From positions 1,674,001 through 1,738,000 of the forward strand of contig NC_088937.1 in the NCBI RefSeq assembly GCF_033473495.1: a stretch of DNA of 64,000 bases, given 5' to 3'. Every line of letters begins with the position of its first letter. The first letter of the stretch is position 1. Below the pieces are notes generated by a model, which ran no database searches, was not told where the DNA came from, and worked only from the letters and a program-made list of their open reading frames with translations. The stretch is from Cercospora beticola (taxonomy: Eukaryota > Ascomycota > Dothideomycetes > Mycosphaerellales > Mycosphaerellaceae). The position numbers and the translations under genes are program-made. This document shows positions 42,701 to 53,469 of this stretch, piece by piece.

Positions 42701-45552
42701 CGGGGCGACGCAGCAGGCTGCGTGTCACACGGAGCGAGATGCCAGGGCGCCAAGTGGCCATCGTTCTGCGCCTTCGCACCAGCTTTTGAAAACGTCCTTC
42801 GCACTCCAGGCCTCGCTCCTTCCGATGTGCAACGCGATTGGAAACTCTGTAAGGATTTGTGGATAGCCGCCCTTCGCTTGCACAATGATTCGACACCCGG
42901 CCAGTGTTTGCCTTCGTCATCCTTACGAGCTGCTAAAAGCACGACGCAGGCGGTACTTCGTCAATCAAAAATTCTTCCCTTGCATGTCTGGGCTGTGATT
43001 ACCACGGGAGCTCCATATGCCGAGGGCGATGTCTCTCGTACTTCGGCATGTCCCATTTGCGGTCGTCTCCCGTCATCCAAGTGGACTTGCGAGCTGATGA
43101 GGCTGTGTCACTCGATAACAGTTGGCTGCTCATCCATAGCGGTCAAGCCATGAGATAGGACGGACTGCTGCACGCCCAGAAATCACCCGCGCACTGCACC
43201 TTCGCGCGCCTACTAGTCCTAGAGCACCATTATTAGTCAATCCGCCAGGCATCTGAGACCAACAGTTCATGATCATGCAGTACCCTGAGCGGCCACCGTT
43301 CGATGAAGTGACGCCGCCGGTCCTGCTGTTTGTCGGCTGCATACGGATTATTACTGAAGGCATTGCGATATTGAGAGACTAGGTTCTGCCAGATATGACT
43401 CTGCGCATCACAACACCAACAACAATTCTAGTGACCCTGCAATATTGTCATGACCGGCCTCTTATTAGCACCCGTGCATTCATGCATCGTAGCATCATCA
43501 TCATACGTGCACCACCACCTTCGATGCAAGCGGGTATCGTCCTGCGTTGATCGTATCGCACTGTACCATGCAAACAACGTCCAACATCTCCTCAACGCCC
43601 CGCCGTGGGCAGAGTGCGTATCCGTGTTGCCCGACGAAAGGATGAGCTCTCGTCGGAGTTGGGCCTAGATGTGCAATTTCTGCGTGAGTTTGCGCGATCA
43701 TGAGGCAGTCGTATTTCTTCGCCCTGCAGAGCTGCAACTAGTCGATAGCGATGCCTCGTGGTAGGTCGCTTAATGAGCCATCTTCAGACCGAGGCGACGT
43801 TCTGAACTTAATCCGGAACCTTCTCGTATGCGCGTGGAAAGTAGTGGGTTTTCTTCGGCACGCAGATTGGAAGTTGGCTGGAGCTGATGAGGAGCACTTC
43901 CATCCCACCTTTCCCGCCCTCTTCCTTGGACCTCCACTACACATGTCCATCCGGCTACTGCACACCAGTCTCGCAGGTCCACCCCAGGCTGCTGCAGGCC
44001 GGACCTTCCTCTGCTGGCGATCGCGAAAGTCAATCTCATCAACCGTCACGGGCACCTCCTACCGTACAAAGCAGCATCTCCTCGTCAAGCCGTGCCTCGA
44101 GACAAGTCGGTGTGAGGACACGCCTCTACTTTTGTCCCGCCTCAACCAAAACTTGTCACCGAAGACCTGAAATTGCTTCTGCGGCCGCGACTGGGCCGTC
44201 ACGGAGACAGGCAATCGTGGTCCCGCGTAACACCAAATTGGCTGCTTAGGCTTTGTGGCCAGCGCTGCTGACATCCTGCAATCGTGGCTGCGGGCAGCTT
44301 TGAGAATGAAAATCTGCCTCTTCCTGCTGCCGGGATGCAGCTTTCCAGCATCATGCGGACAACTGACCTCAAATGTGCTGCTAGGGCTACGCGTAATAAT
44401 CGGCTGCCTCACGTGTCATGTTCAAGGATCGTGAGTGCATAGGCTTTACCGCACACCTCCTCAAATTCCTTTGTCAGATGCAGCTATCCTCGATTACCGA
44501 GCTCGTACCTCACAAATGTTTCTCAGGCTATCCATGACGATGGACGGCGACTGTCACCTGCTCAATCTTGCTGAGGACCGGGCGGATATGTGAGCCAGCG
44601 AGGCGATGTCCAATATCGCAATGACAACAATTGCTTCGTCGATCGACCTTGCATCCAGACGTTCCGTATTTATTACCTTCCAACGTGGGTCTCGGACCAG
44701 CGACGTCCTTGAGCTCAAGCAGTGGCCTGAAGAGATGCTGGCTGGTACACGCCTCCACATCGCAATTGCCGGTACCATCGAATCCTATCGTGGACGATTC
44801 ACGGCGCCGCAGATGTCGAAGATACTCGACCGGATACTGAGGCAGAATCTCTAAAGGGTTCCATTTCGCGATCTGCCTGATTATTAATATTTTGCTCTCG
44901 GCTGCACGCGACCAGCATTTACCAACATTGAGCAATCCAGGATCTAAGTTGCAGTGCTCAATATTAGCTCGACAAGTCCTGGCCAACTTTGACTAATCTT
45001 CCAGAGTTGGCACAGTTTTGTATCGTTGTGATGCTCATTTCCAATTCACTCGATGAGTCCAAGTGTCGCCAATTACTCTTCCGCTAGGGTCCACGTCTTG
45101 TACCAGCCATCGGTGCCGGATTGCACTGATCTGCGTTTCTCTTCGACAATCCAGTGCCAGCAACAGTGATCGTACTTTTCCATGCGGCCGTGATCGGATG
45201 CTCACGTGAGTAGTGGACACAGCATTCGAGATAACGAAGCATATTCGCTCGTGAGAGAAGGCTGCTGGCGCGATATTGTCTTGAGAACGGCTGTGCAGCC
45301 ATAGTGCTAAAGAAGCAGCTGGCTTTCGAGAAATAACTTAAGACGCAATTCGATGAATCAGCGACCAGACAACAGATCTTTGTCAGTGCCCAAAAGAAGT
45401 TCCGTAATACGACTAAAGGTCAATTGTTTCGGTGCTGGCAAAACTATAAGCGTACCAGATTGTAGCTGCTATGATATCTTCACCTGCTCTTGTTTGTGCG
45501 TGCGACCTGTCCACCTAATTCTGCAGTAGCAGCTGCACCAGCACAGCACACT

Positions 45553-46146
45553 ATGCTTACCTTTCAGATCCCCCCGGAGGTAAGTGCAAAAAGACTACGC
45601 CTTGCAGCGTTCCGCCTGATTTGGCGAATGCTGTTCGAAATGATGTATACTGCATACAAGCCTGAGATGCCGTTGTTCGAAGATGACCGAGATGCCACAT
45701 TAGCTGACAGGACCATGAAAGCACTGGGAAAAATGGTCGTCTACCTACCAAGGCTTTTTCGCAGGAGCCTATTTGATGATAGGCATTGCAATCCTATGCT
45801 TTGCGTACATTGGAGAGAAACGGGCACGCAGACGAGAAGTGCGTGAAGTCCACAAAGATATAGAAAATTGGCAAAACCCGGTAAGCCCGAGCACTTTGTT
45901 GTTCTATAAGCTCGTACTGAATTTTCGCAGGGCATGAAAGAGATCGTCGCTGAGCTGAGATTGTTGAGGCAAGTTATGGCAACTCGAAGAGATCTTTGGG
46001 ACACCATGCCGCCGAGCTATGAAGATAGTCATGGCAACAGAGTGCAAGCATGGGATATGGAAAAGGGCGGCTCCGACTACATGACCAGCCGGTTTGTCTA
46101 CGGCGGGCAAACATGTACATGGAATTGGAATTGGAATGAGAGCTAG
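45553..46146 (+). CDS. Small single-pass membrane protein, unrecognised (tentative model)
   Basis: Model: exons 45553-45579, 45722-45880 and 45931-46146; 133 residues. The last intron is strong (50 nt, GTAAGC, branch TACTGAA, TTTTCGCAG). The first intron is 142 nt with a good GTAAGT donor but a plain AAAG acceptor behind a CTGAC branch site, so the 5' end is less certain. Exon 2 encodes HWEKWSSTYQGFFAG, one clear membrane helix (AYLMIGIAILCFAYIG) and a basic stop-transfer segment (EKRARRREVREVHKD). Exon 3 encodes a cytosolic helix (KEIVAELRLLRQVMATRRDLWD) and a tail ending in three Trp-Asn pairs, encoded by a threefold TGGAAT repeat (46120-46137). I do not recognise the family. An unspliced alternative reads 98 residues from the same ATG in another frame but loses the membrane helix. 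Confidence 0.5.
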
Positions 46147-46745
46147 CACTGCTCCTGTCCACCCTGCAAGGTGAAGCCTTATTGCGGGAGGTTGCCTGGA
46201 TTCCTCTCTGACAGCATCGAGATAATGAGCAGGCGAAGCGTGTCTCTCAGCAGACAGCACTTTCCAGACCGAGTTCAAGTGGGAAGAAATGATTGCATCC
46301 CGCCCGAATTGAGCACACGCTGTATGCTAAGCAATCGGCACTACGAGTTCAGTCGGAACAACACCTGAGATACTTGATCCAGCGTTCGTGATCTGTTTGC
46401 CTCACAGCGTTGCTTCAGAGTCAGCGCCTTACTAGATCGCCGAATTTGCGTCTTGTGTTGACTATTCCATCGAATTGTCATGTTCAGTCTCGGCTCTCAT
46501 GGCAGAAGCGGGATATGGAGGGTAGACAACACAGCACAGCGGCGGTAATTTCGTCTTGTCGACATCAGTAGAGAAATGGCGATAATGTATAGCTGTCGGC
46601 CAAAACGGTAAGTTCATGTAGTTCGGTATTGTGGCTGGTGAGCTGTGGCTGCGCCTTAGCAGAAGGGACTGCGGCCAGTTCGGAGGTCTCGACACCAGCG
46701 TTGTCGCGCTCGACCAGTGTATCAGTCCATGCAGTACACATCGCC
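46147..46745. other. Intergenic, 0.6 kb
   Basis: 3' region of the small membrane protein gene and promoter of the uL15m gene. No coding features are seen; open frames starting at 46629-46631 merely extend the uL15m exon upstream. Confidence 0.45.
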
Positions 46746-47745
46746 ATGCCGCCACGATTACAGCTACTGCGCCGCGCAGTAGTGTCACTACCAACACAGC
46801 CAACTTACCAGCCGATCGCGCCTTTCCTATACCCCTTCCTCGGTCAACAGCGCAACGCCTCGATTCTATCCTCCTTGTCCGACACAAAAGGTTCCTACAA
46901 CAAGCGCATCAGACGAGGTCGAGGACCGGCCAGCGGCAAGGGAAAGACATCTGGGCGTGGTCACAAGGGTCAGAAGCAGCACGGAAAAGTTCCTGCTGGT
47001 TTCAATGGTGGACAGACGCCAGATTGGGTGGTAGCTGGGAAGCGAGGATTCAAGAATGCGTAAGTCATGTTCGGGGATAAGTTCAGATTGATCGTGAAGG
47101 CTGAGACGGTGATGCAGCTTCTCTGTGGACATGACCAAGGTCAATCTCAATCGCATCCAAGACTGGATCAATCAAGGCCGACTCGATCCTTCGCAACCAA
47201 TCACTCTCAAAGAGCTCAACGAGTCGCGATGTGTACACGGCGTCAAGGACGGCGTGAAACTGCTCGCTCGCGGCAAGGATGAGCTCACTACTCCAATCAA
47301 CATCATTGTGTCGCGAGCCAGCGCAGAAGCCATCAATACTGTCGAGAAGCTTGGAGGCACAGTCACGACGCGATACTACACGAACTTCGCCATCAAGAAG
47401 ATTATGCAAGGATATATGGACCCTATTCACAGCCTGCAATCGCGAATCAACGTTGCAAGCTCGGACAAGGGCGTGGAAGAGCTGGACGCAGATCAAGTGG
47501 CTGATGCTCTCACGGACGACACGGAGCGATACCCATTCCGATTGCCAGATCCCACGAGCAGAAAGCATCTCGAATACTACAGAGATTCTGCTCATAGAGG
47601 TTACTTGAGTCATATGGTCGCCGAGGGACAAGGGCCAAGTTTGTTCTTCAAGACACCTGGTTCTGCTGGCAGGATTGGAGAGAGGAAGAAGAAGCTTGTA
47701 AATAAGGCTGCGACGAGCAAAGGCGCGGACAACAGGTTGTGGTAA
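46746..47745 (+). CDS. mrpl10: Mitochondrial large-subunit ribosomal protein uL15m (MRPL10/MRPL15)
   Basis: Structural protein of the mitochondrial 54S subunit. Exons 46746-47059 and 47118-47745 (58-nt intron, GTAAGT...TGCAG) give 313 residues. A short Arg-rich presequence ([15 protein letters not shown]) is followed by the L15 signature [20 protein letters not shown] (about 53-72) and GHKGQKQ, then GFNGGQTP. Exon 2 continues with [45 protein letters not shown] and the strand [18 protein letters not shown]. The C-terminal extension of about 110 residues is typical of the fungal mitochondrial form. The symbol follows yeast MRPL10. Next downstream, in convergent orientation, is the complex I assembly factor. 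Confidence 0.94.
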
Positions 47746-48236
47746 TCCGCTGAACAAGTAATTATCGTATGATGACTATACACAGCTGAAGCTGTCTTTT
47801 CTGCAACTCCAGAATCTATGCCACATCGCAATGCTCAAGTAAATGGCTACTGTACATGCTAGACGGCGGTGATCTGTTGGCCCGAGGCACTTGGTCGCCG
47901 GATTGAGGCTTTCACTTGCGGCCCTCCTGAAAACGGATCACTGGCCTAGATCATGATACGGCATCGCGTCCCGGTGGGCTGTTCATAGATCCCGCTTGGT
48001 GTTGTGAGGCTTCGTGTCCCCTCAGCCAAAGTTGATCGTATATGGTAACGACGGATATGCGACCACCTGGCTGGCCTTGCTTTGCAGCTGCTCGAGTACT
48101 CCCAACATGGTCAAACTGAAGCCTGCTTCAGCCCTCTACCATAATGTTCCCGACTGATGTCTGCCTCTATCCCAGAAGCGACCCACTCATTCTGAGGCAT
48201 CTGATCTTGCTTCGGGCAATTGAATTCGCACGTCGA
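47746..48236. other. Convergent 3' region, 0.5 kb
   Basis: Between the stops of uL15m (plus) and the NDUFAF6-like gene (minus). Nothing but 3' UTRs is expected or seen. Confidence 0.5.
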
Positions 48237-49412
48237 TTAGATCTTGCGACGTTTGTATGCCCAATATGCTTTGAATGGTAGCTTCCAGTCGGTCGTCCTC
48301 AGCTTCGATTGGAATACGTCGAAGTCGTGTTGTTGTAACCGATCGAGCCACATTTGAGTGGCAATAGCTGGCATGTAAACGCCGAAAGCACGCTCGACCT
48401 CCTGAGCTGGAGTTTCGACACGGCCAATAGATGGCAGATGGACATGTTCCTCTTCATCTTGATGTTCAAATTCGTGATCAGTTTCATTGCCCGCCCGTAT
48501 TGTGTCGAGCAGCTGACGAGCAGTGATGAGATGATCGTTAGCACGTGTGGCGACCGCAAAGACCGCATCTCGGAGTCCATGGGCGTCAGCGCCATTCCGC
48601 AGCACATCCTCTTCACGAACTCCAGCCTCAGCCATGATATCCAAAGGAAGCATTACAGCTCCTTGTCGAGTGGCGCCTACATCGCCAGCTAGGACACCTT
48701 GGTTACTGTGCGAATTCGCGGGACCTGGAAAAGCGATCAGGGGAAGGCCACGCAAAATCGCTGTTATGCCTATGGCTTTCCCGATATGCGAAGCTATGTG
48801 ATCTGCGGCTGTACTCGACATCGGAAGAGCCTGGAGTGTTAGATACAGGAGAGTGCTGTAGGTGTTCTCGCCGTAGCTTTCCAGTGCCGCAACATTTGGG
48901 TAGGGAGGATTTGACAGATACTTCTCCCGAGTGTCGACAATTCGCATCAGCCAGCTTTTGCTGAACTTGGAACGTCCTCCAGTCCTCGCTTGCAGATCGT
49001 CCACTGCGTAGGCTAGCATCAGAGCAATAGGCTGTTTCGGTGGCGTTCCAGCTAGGGACTTGGTAACCGCATCGCGATGGAATTGAAGCCGCATCATACC
49101 AATGGTAGGAGTCGAGGTGGTATCGGCGGTCCGAGCAACATCTATGTTGAATGCCCGAAGGGCGACATAGGCATCTCTGGCGTGGCTCGGAATGTATGGC
49201 AAAAGCAGAGACGAAGGCGTATCATATTTCCTCAACAGATCCAGGCAGTAGTTCCTGGCGCTTGATATCTCAGCTGCAGAGCTTATTTCTGCTGCGGGCT
49301 GGCTGACGCTCGAGGCAGCTCTTTTCTGAACGAATATTCTTCTGATGCATGTTGATGGCTTGAAAGCATGGATTGTGCTGCAGTTTCGGGGAAAGCTCTT
49401 CATGCTGTTCAT
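48237..49412 (-). CDS. Mitochondrial complex I assembly factor 6-like (squalene/phytoene synthase fold)
   Basis: 391 residues, intronless. The N-terminus (MNSMKSFPRNCSTIHAFKPS... to about 45) is basic and Ser-rich, as in a mitochondrial presequence. The body has the isoprenoid-synthase fold of the NDUFAF6 group: ARNYCLDLLRKYDTPSSLLL, the ARDAYVALRAFNIDVAR helix, a middle segment YGENTYSTLLYLTLQAL and HIGKAIGITAILRGLPL. The paired DxxxD catalytic motifs of true phytoene or squalene synthases are not evident, which supports a non-enzymatic assembly role in complex I biogenesis. Asp/Glu/His-rich loop at about 310-325. The start is 272 bp from the divergent RAD5 start. Confidence 0.85.
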   Translation of the reverse strand: MNSMKSFPRNCSTIHAFKPSTCIRRIFVQKRAASSVSQPAAEISSAAEISSARNYCLDLLRKYDTPSSLLLPYIPSHARDAYVALRAFNIDVARTADTTSTPTIGMMRLQFHRDAVTKSLAGTPPKQPIALMLAYAVDDLQARTGGRSKFSKSWLMRIVDTREKYLSNPPYPNVAALESYGENTYSTLLYLTLQALPMSSTAADHIASHIGKAIGITAILRGLPLIAFPGPANSHSNQGVLAGDVGATRQGAVMLPLDIMAEAGVREEDVLRNGADAHGLRDAVFAVATRANDHLITARQLLDTIRAGNETDHEFEHQDEEEHVHLPSIGRVETPAQEVERAFGVYMPAIATQMWLDRLQQHDFDVFQSKLRTTDWKLPFKAYWAYKRRKI

Positions 49413-49684
49413 GCAGCCAAGTACTTGTTGACAATAGCAAAGATTCGATCCAACGCCTCAGACGGCTCGCTCCATGTCGATAGATGTCTGTGTCTTTGCG
49501 ATTTCCTTGTCAATTCGAATATGGATGATGGTTGCTGCCACAAAGTCGAGGGACGGAAAAGTGAAGCGACGCGAGGCTGTCACGTCGTCATCCAGCTCGC
49601 GTCTCCAGCCGCGTGAACCCTGGATCGTGCTCGAACAAAGCGAGCGAGATTTCGTCTCCTCCGACAGCGGCAACACAGCCGCTC
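49413..49684. promoter_or_regulatory. Divergent promoter, NDUFAF6-like / RAD5
   Basis: Only 272 bp separate the two ATGs, the shortest head-to-head spacing in the window. The RAD5 frame is open back to a GTG at 49613 but the first ATG is 49685. Confidence 0.45.
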
Positions 49685-52600
49685 ATGAGCATGAGCATGG
49701 ACATCGACGACCGTCCGCTGAAGAAGAGACGCTTCTTTGCTGCTGGTGAAGGCCTGCACGACCAGACTTTATTCGCCGAAGCAAGTCTGCCTGACGAGGT
49801 TGAAGGCCTGCACCACGAGACGCCGCCCACGACGATCGACCACGACGACAATGCTTTCGATGCAGACACTTTCACCAGTATCGTCGGAGACAATGTGCCT
49901 CCGGAAGCAATTCGTAGCCTCCAAGCAGCCCACGGGACCAATTTGGAGCAGGCCATCAACGCCTACTTCGACGGGTCGTGGAAGGCGACGGTACCTCCGA
50001 GAAAGAAATCACCTGCTTCTTCTCAGCCGCCACAACGGAAGCTGAACGTGAAGCGTCAAGGAAGTAATGCTAATGGGGCTTCTTCATCGACTTCGTTGCC
50101 GAAGAAGGCGAACCTGTCCGCAATGCCTCAGATGCGATACATTGGAGCTCTGGGAGTGGCGGGTTGGGCAACAAGAAGTGGTGTCTCGCTCAAGGCCGAT
50201 GATGTGGTCAAGATCCAGCGTGTGCGACAAGCGCCCAAGGTCAAACTTGGAAGAGGAGGCAAGACACAACAGGTGGCAAGACGGACAGAGGATGTAATTG
50301 TGCGGTTCACAGACCAGACTGGGACTGAAATTGGACGTCTCGAGAAGGACTCCGCATTGTGGATTGGTGCATTGATCGATCAAAAGGTCTGCCAGTTCGA
50401 GGGACACTGCGTCTTTGCTCCAGAGCGAATCAAGACCAACGACACTGTTTACATTCAGCTGCGATGTTTCCTACTTCGTCCGATCTTCGAGGCTGGGAGT
50501 TTTGTAAAACCGGCCGATGACAATCGGAATACGGGATTTCTGGAGACAGCGGAAACGACACAAGAGCGAGACCTGAGACTGCGGCAAATAGGACTGGTAA
50601 AGCTTTTCTCGGAGATCAACCTGCAACCAGCTTCAGTCAATGAGCTCACAGCGAAACACAAGCGAGAGGGCATCCTGCAAGCTGCGGAAGTCGCTGAACA
50701 GTACGATCAAGATGGTAGCAAGAAGAAGGAGGGTAGCGGATCCAGTACGCCCTCTGATGATAGCGAGAAAGAGGAGGGTGAAGAGCTCGAGCAAGATCAG
50801 CTCGATTCGTTGTACAAGAAAGCGCAGTCTTTCGACTTCAATACTCCTACAGCTGAGCCAGCGTCGACTTTCACCATGGATCTGCGCAAATACCAGAAAC
50901 AGGCGCTGTATTGGATGTTGCAGAAAGAGCATCGCGAAAAGGATGAGCAGAAAGAGCAAAGTATGCATCCGCTGTGGGAACAATATTCGTGGCCAAACAA
51001 GGATGCCGACGACAAAGACCTGCCTGCTGTCGAAGGACAAGACAGCTTTTACGTCAACCCATATAGTGGCGAAATGAGCCTCGACTTTCCCGTGCAAGAA
51101 CAGACATGCCTTGGAGGTATCCTGGCGGACGAGATGGGACTTGGTAAAACGATTGAGATGTTGTCACTTATACACAGCCACAGATCTCCGGAGCACGAAG
51201 GCATTGTGCATGATGCCACCGATGTCGAAGTCGACGCCATCAGTAGTTTGAAGAGACAATCGATGACATCGACGTCGGTCAAAAGGGCCCCGGCAACAAC
51301 ACTAGTGGTCGCACCAATGTCGTTGCTTGCACAATGGGCGAGTGAAGCAGAGAAGGCATCCAAGACTGGCACCCTCAAAGTGCTTGTGTACTACGGCAGC
51401 GAGAAAGGAGCCAATTTGCAGACGCTCTGCTGTGGGTCTGATCTCACGTCGGCACCAAATGTGATCATCACCAGCTACGGAGTCGTGCTATCTGAGTTCA
51501 ATCAGGTTGCCAATGCCGGTGGCAATCGGACGGCATCTGGCGGGCTTTTTGGCGTTGAGTACTGGAGAGTCATCCTCGACGAAGCACACATGATCAAGAA
51601 CCGACAATCGAAGACTGCAAAGGCATGTTATGAAATTGCAGCTACACATCGATGGGTATTGACTGGAACACCGATCGTGAACCGATTGGAAGATCTATTT
51701 TCACTTGTGCGTTTCTTGCGAGTTGAGCCTTGGAGCAATTTCAGCTTTTGGAAGACTTTCATTACCACCCCTTTCGAGAAAGGCGACTTTGTCCGTGCGC
51801 TCGATGTGGTGCAGACAGTACTGGAGCCGCTTGTGTTGAGACGCACAAAAGACATGAAGACGCCAGATGGACAAGCTTTGGTGCCTTTGCCACCAAAGCG
51901 AACTGTAGTGGAGAAGCTGAAGTTCTCTGAGCCCGAGAACGACGTATACGAACATATCTACCACAGAGCAAAGAAGACATTCAACGCTAATGTGGAGGCC
52001 GGCACGTTGATGAAGAGCTACACGACCATCTTCGCCCAGATTCTGAGACTGAGGCAAAGCTGCTGTCATCCGGTGCTCACACGCAACAAAACAATAGTAG
52101 CTGAGGAGGAGGATGCCGCCGCCGCTGCCGACATAGCCAATGGCCTTGCTGACGACATGGACTTGGGCGCGTTGATTGAAAAGTTCGAGGCTGAAGAGGG
52201 CGAAACAGACGCCGCAAAATTTGGTGCCCATGTGCTCAAACAGATCCAAGATGAGTCCGAGACTGAATGCCCGATATGCTTCGAAGAGCCAATGGAAGAC
52301 CAGGCTGTCACTGGTTGCTGGCACTCGGCTTGTAAGAAATGCCTGATGGACTACATTGAGCAACAAGCATCAAAAGGAGAACTGCCACGCTGCTTCAACT
52401 GCCGAGAACCTATCAACGCGCGCGATGTGTTCGAAGTTATCAAGCACGATGACGACGATGAAGAGCACGAGAGTGACCTCTTAAATGCAGCTATAGAAGA
52501 TGAAGACGATCTCTACACCAGCACACAAAGCAGAGCCGCTACAGAGAACAAGAGGAAGCCTCGGATATCTCTGCGGCGAGTCAACCAGCTCGCTTCTGCG

Positions 52601-53171
52601 AAGATCTCAACGCTCACGACGACGCTCAAACGATTGAAAAAGAAGGAGCCCACGACGAAGTCTGTTGTCTTCAGCCAATTCACCTCCTTTCTGGATCTCC
52701 TTGCCCCAGCTCTCACGGCCTCCAACATTGCCTGGTTGCGCTTCGACGGTAGCATGTCTCAAAAAGAAAGAGCAAAAGTACTTGCAGAGTTCGCAGAGCG
52801 ACCAAAATTCACAATTTTGTTACTGTCATTGAGAGCGGGTGGTGTCGGGCTCAATCTGACCTGCGCGAGGAGAGTTTACATGATGGATCCTTGGTGGAGC
52901 TTTGCAGTGGAAGCACAAGCTATTGATCGTGTACACCGCATGGGTCAGACGGAAGAGGTGGAAGTGACCAGATACGTGATTGAAGGCACTATTGAAGAGA
53001 AAATGCTTAGAGTGCAGGAGAGGAAGAAGTTCATGTGAGTTCTCTTGGCCGATATTCTGACTTCAAATTGCAAGTTGCTGACAGTTGCGCAGTGCCAGCT
53101 CTCTTGGTATGATGAGTGAGGAGGAGAAGAAGATGCAGCGAATCGAGGATATTAGAGAGCTGTTGAGCTGA
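49685..53171 (+). CDS. RAD5: DNA repair helicase and ubiquitin ligase RAD5
   Basis: Acts in post-replication repair: extends Lys63 chains on PCNA with Ubc13-Mms2 and remodels stalled forks. Exons 49685-53034 and 53093-53171 (58-nt intron) give 1142 residues. The start is the first ATG of a frame open from a GTG at 49613. Domains: UBA-like helix bundle (about 65-100), HIRAN domain (about 150-270, MRYIGALGVAGWATRSG), SNF2 ATPase with Walker A MGLGKT (about 484-489) and Walker B DEAH (about 631-634), an embedded C3HC4 RING between the two helicase lobes (about 862-907, CPICFEEP and CWHSACKKC), and the helicase C lobe with SLRAGGVGLNL and DRVHRMGQ. This order is diagnostic of RAD5/HLTF. The short last exon encodes the conserved SSLGMMSEEEKKMQRIEDI ending. 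Confidence 0.96.
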
Positions 53172-53469
53172 GGTGAGCAAAGCGAGCACGTCACGAGTGG
53201 ATGGTCAAGAGTACAGACTCCACCTCAGTCTGAGAAGGGGCCTGCAAACGCAATGTCACTGTTCAATCACGCCATCTAATAGCTTTATAATGCTTCGATG
53301 TACCATATATCAACACAAATCCCAGGAGGCTGCTCTCTGGAAGTTCCTGAACTCCGTATTGGTAAACGTCGCCGCGTCTCCCAGAATGCTTCATGCACCT
53401 CGAAATCAAGCTAATGCTCGCTTAGTCGCAGGCCCATAAACTCATAGTCGTCTCATGCATAATCGTCAC

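Larger units (their letters stand above)
38669..45552. other. 6.9-kb stretch without a supportable gene
   Basis: The largest empty interval in the window. Open frames up to 365 codons occur (40252-41349 plus; 39242-40096 minus; 42482-43153 plus), but they begin with GTG or other non-ATG codons or overlap one another, are rich in Cys/Arg/Ser/Ala, and contain no family motif. GC content is high, so chance open frames are expected. The first kilobase, next to the cyclin start, is rich in GGC, CAG and GTCT runs. I see no transposase, reverse transcriptase, long terminal repeat or AT-rich RIP-like signature. It may hold regulatory DNA, non-coding RNA genes or decayed sequence. Confidence 0.4.

Noticed and set aside
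42482..43153. 223-codon open frame on the plus strand
   Set aside because: Another frame on the opposite strand is nearly as long; GC-rich chance frame with no recognisable motif.
44606..44854. 82-codon plus-strand frame with ATG start and plausible composition
   Set aside because: Too short and unmatched, and overlapped by a 152-codon frame on the other strand; not enough support.
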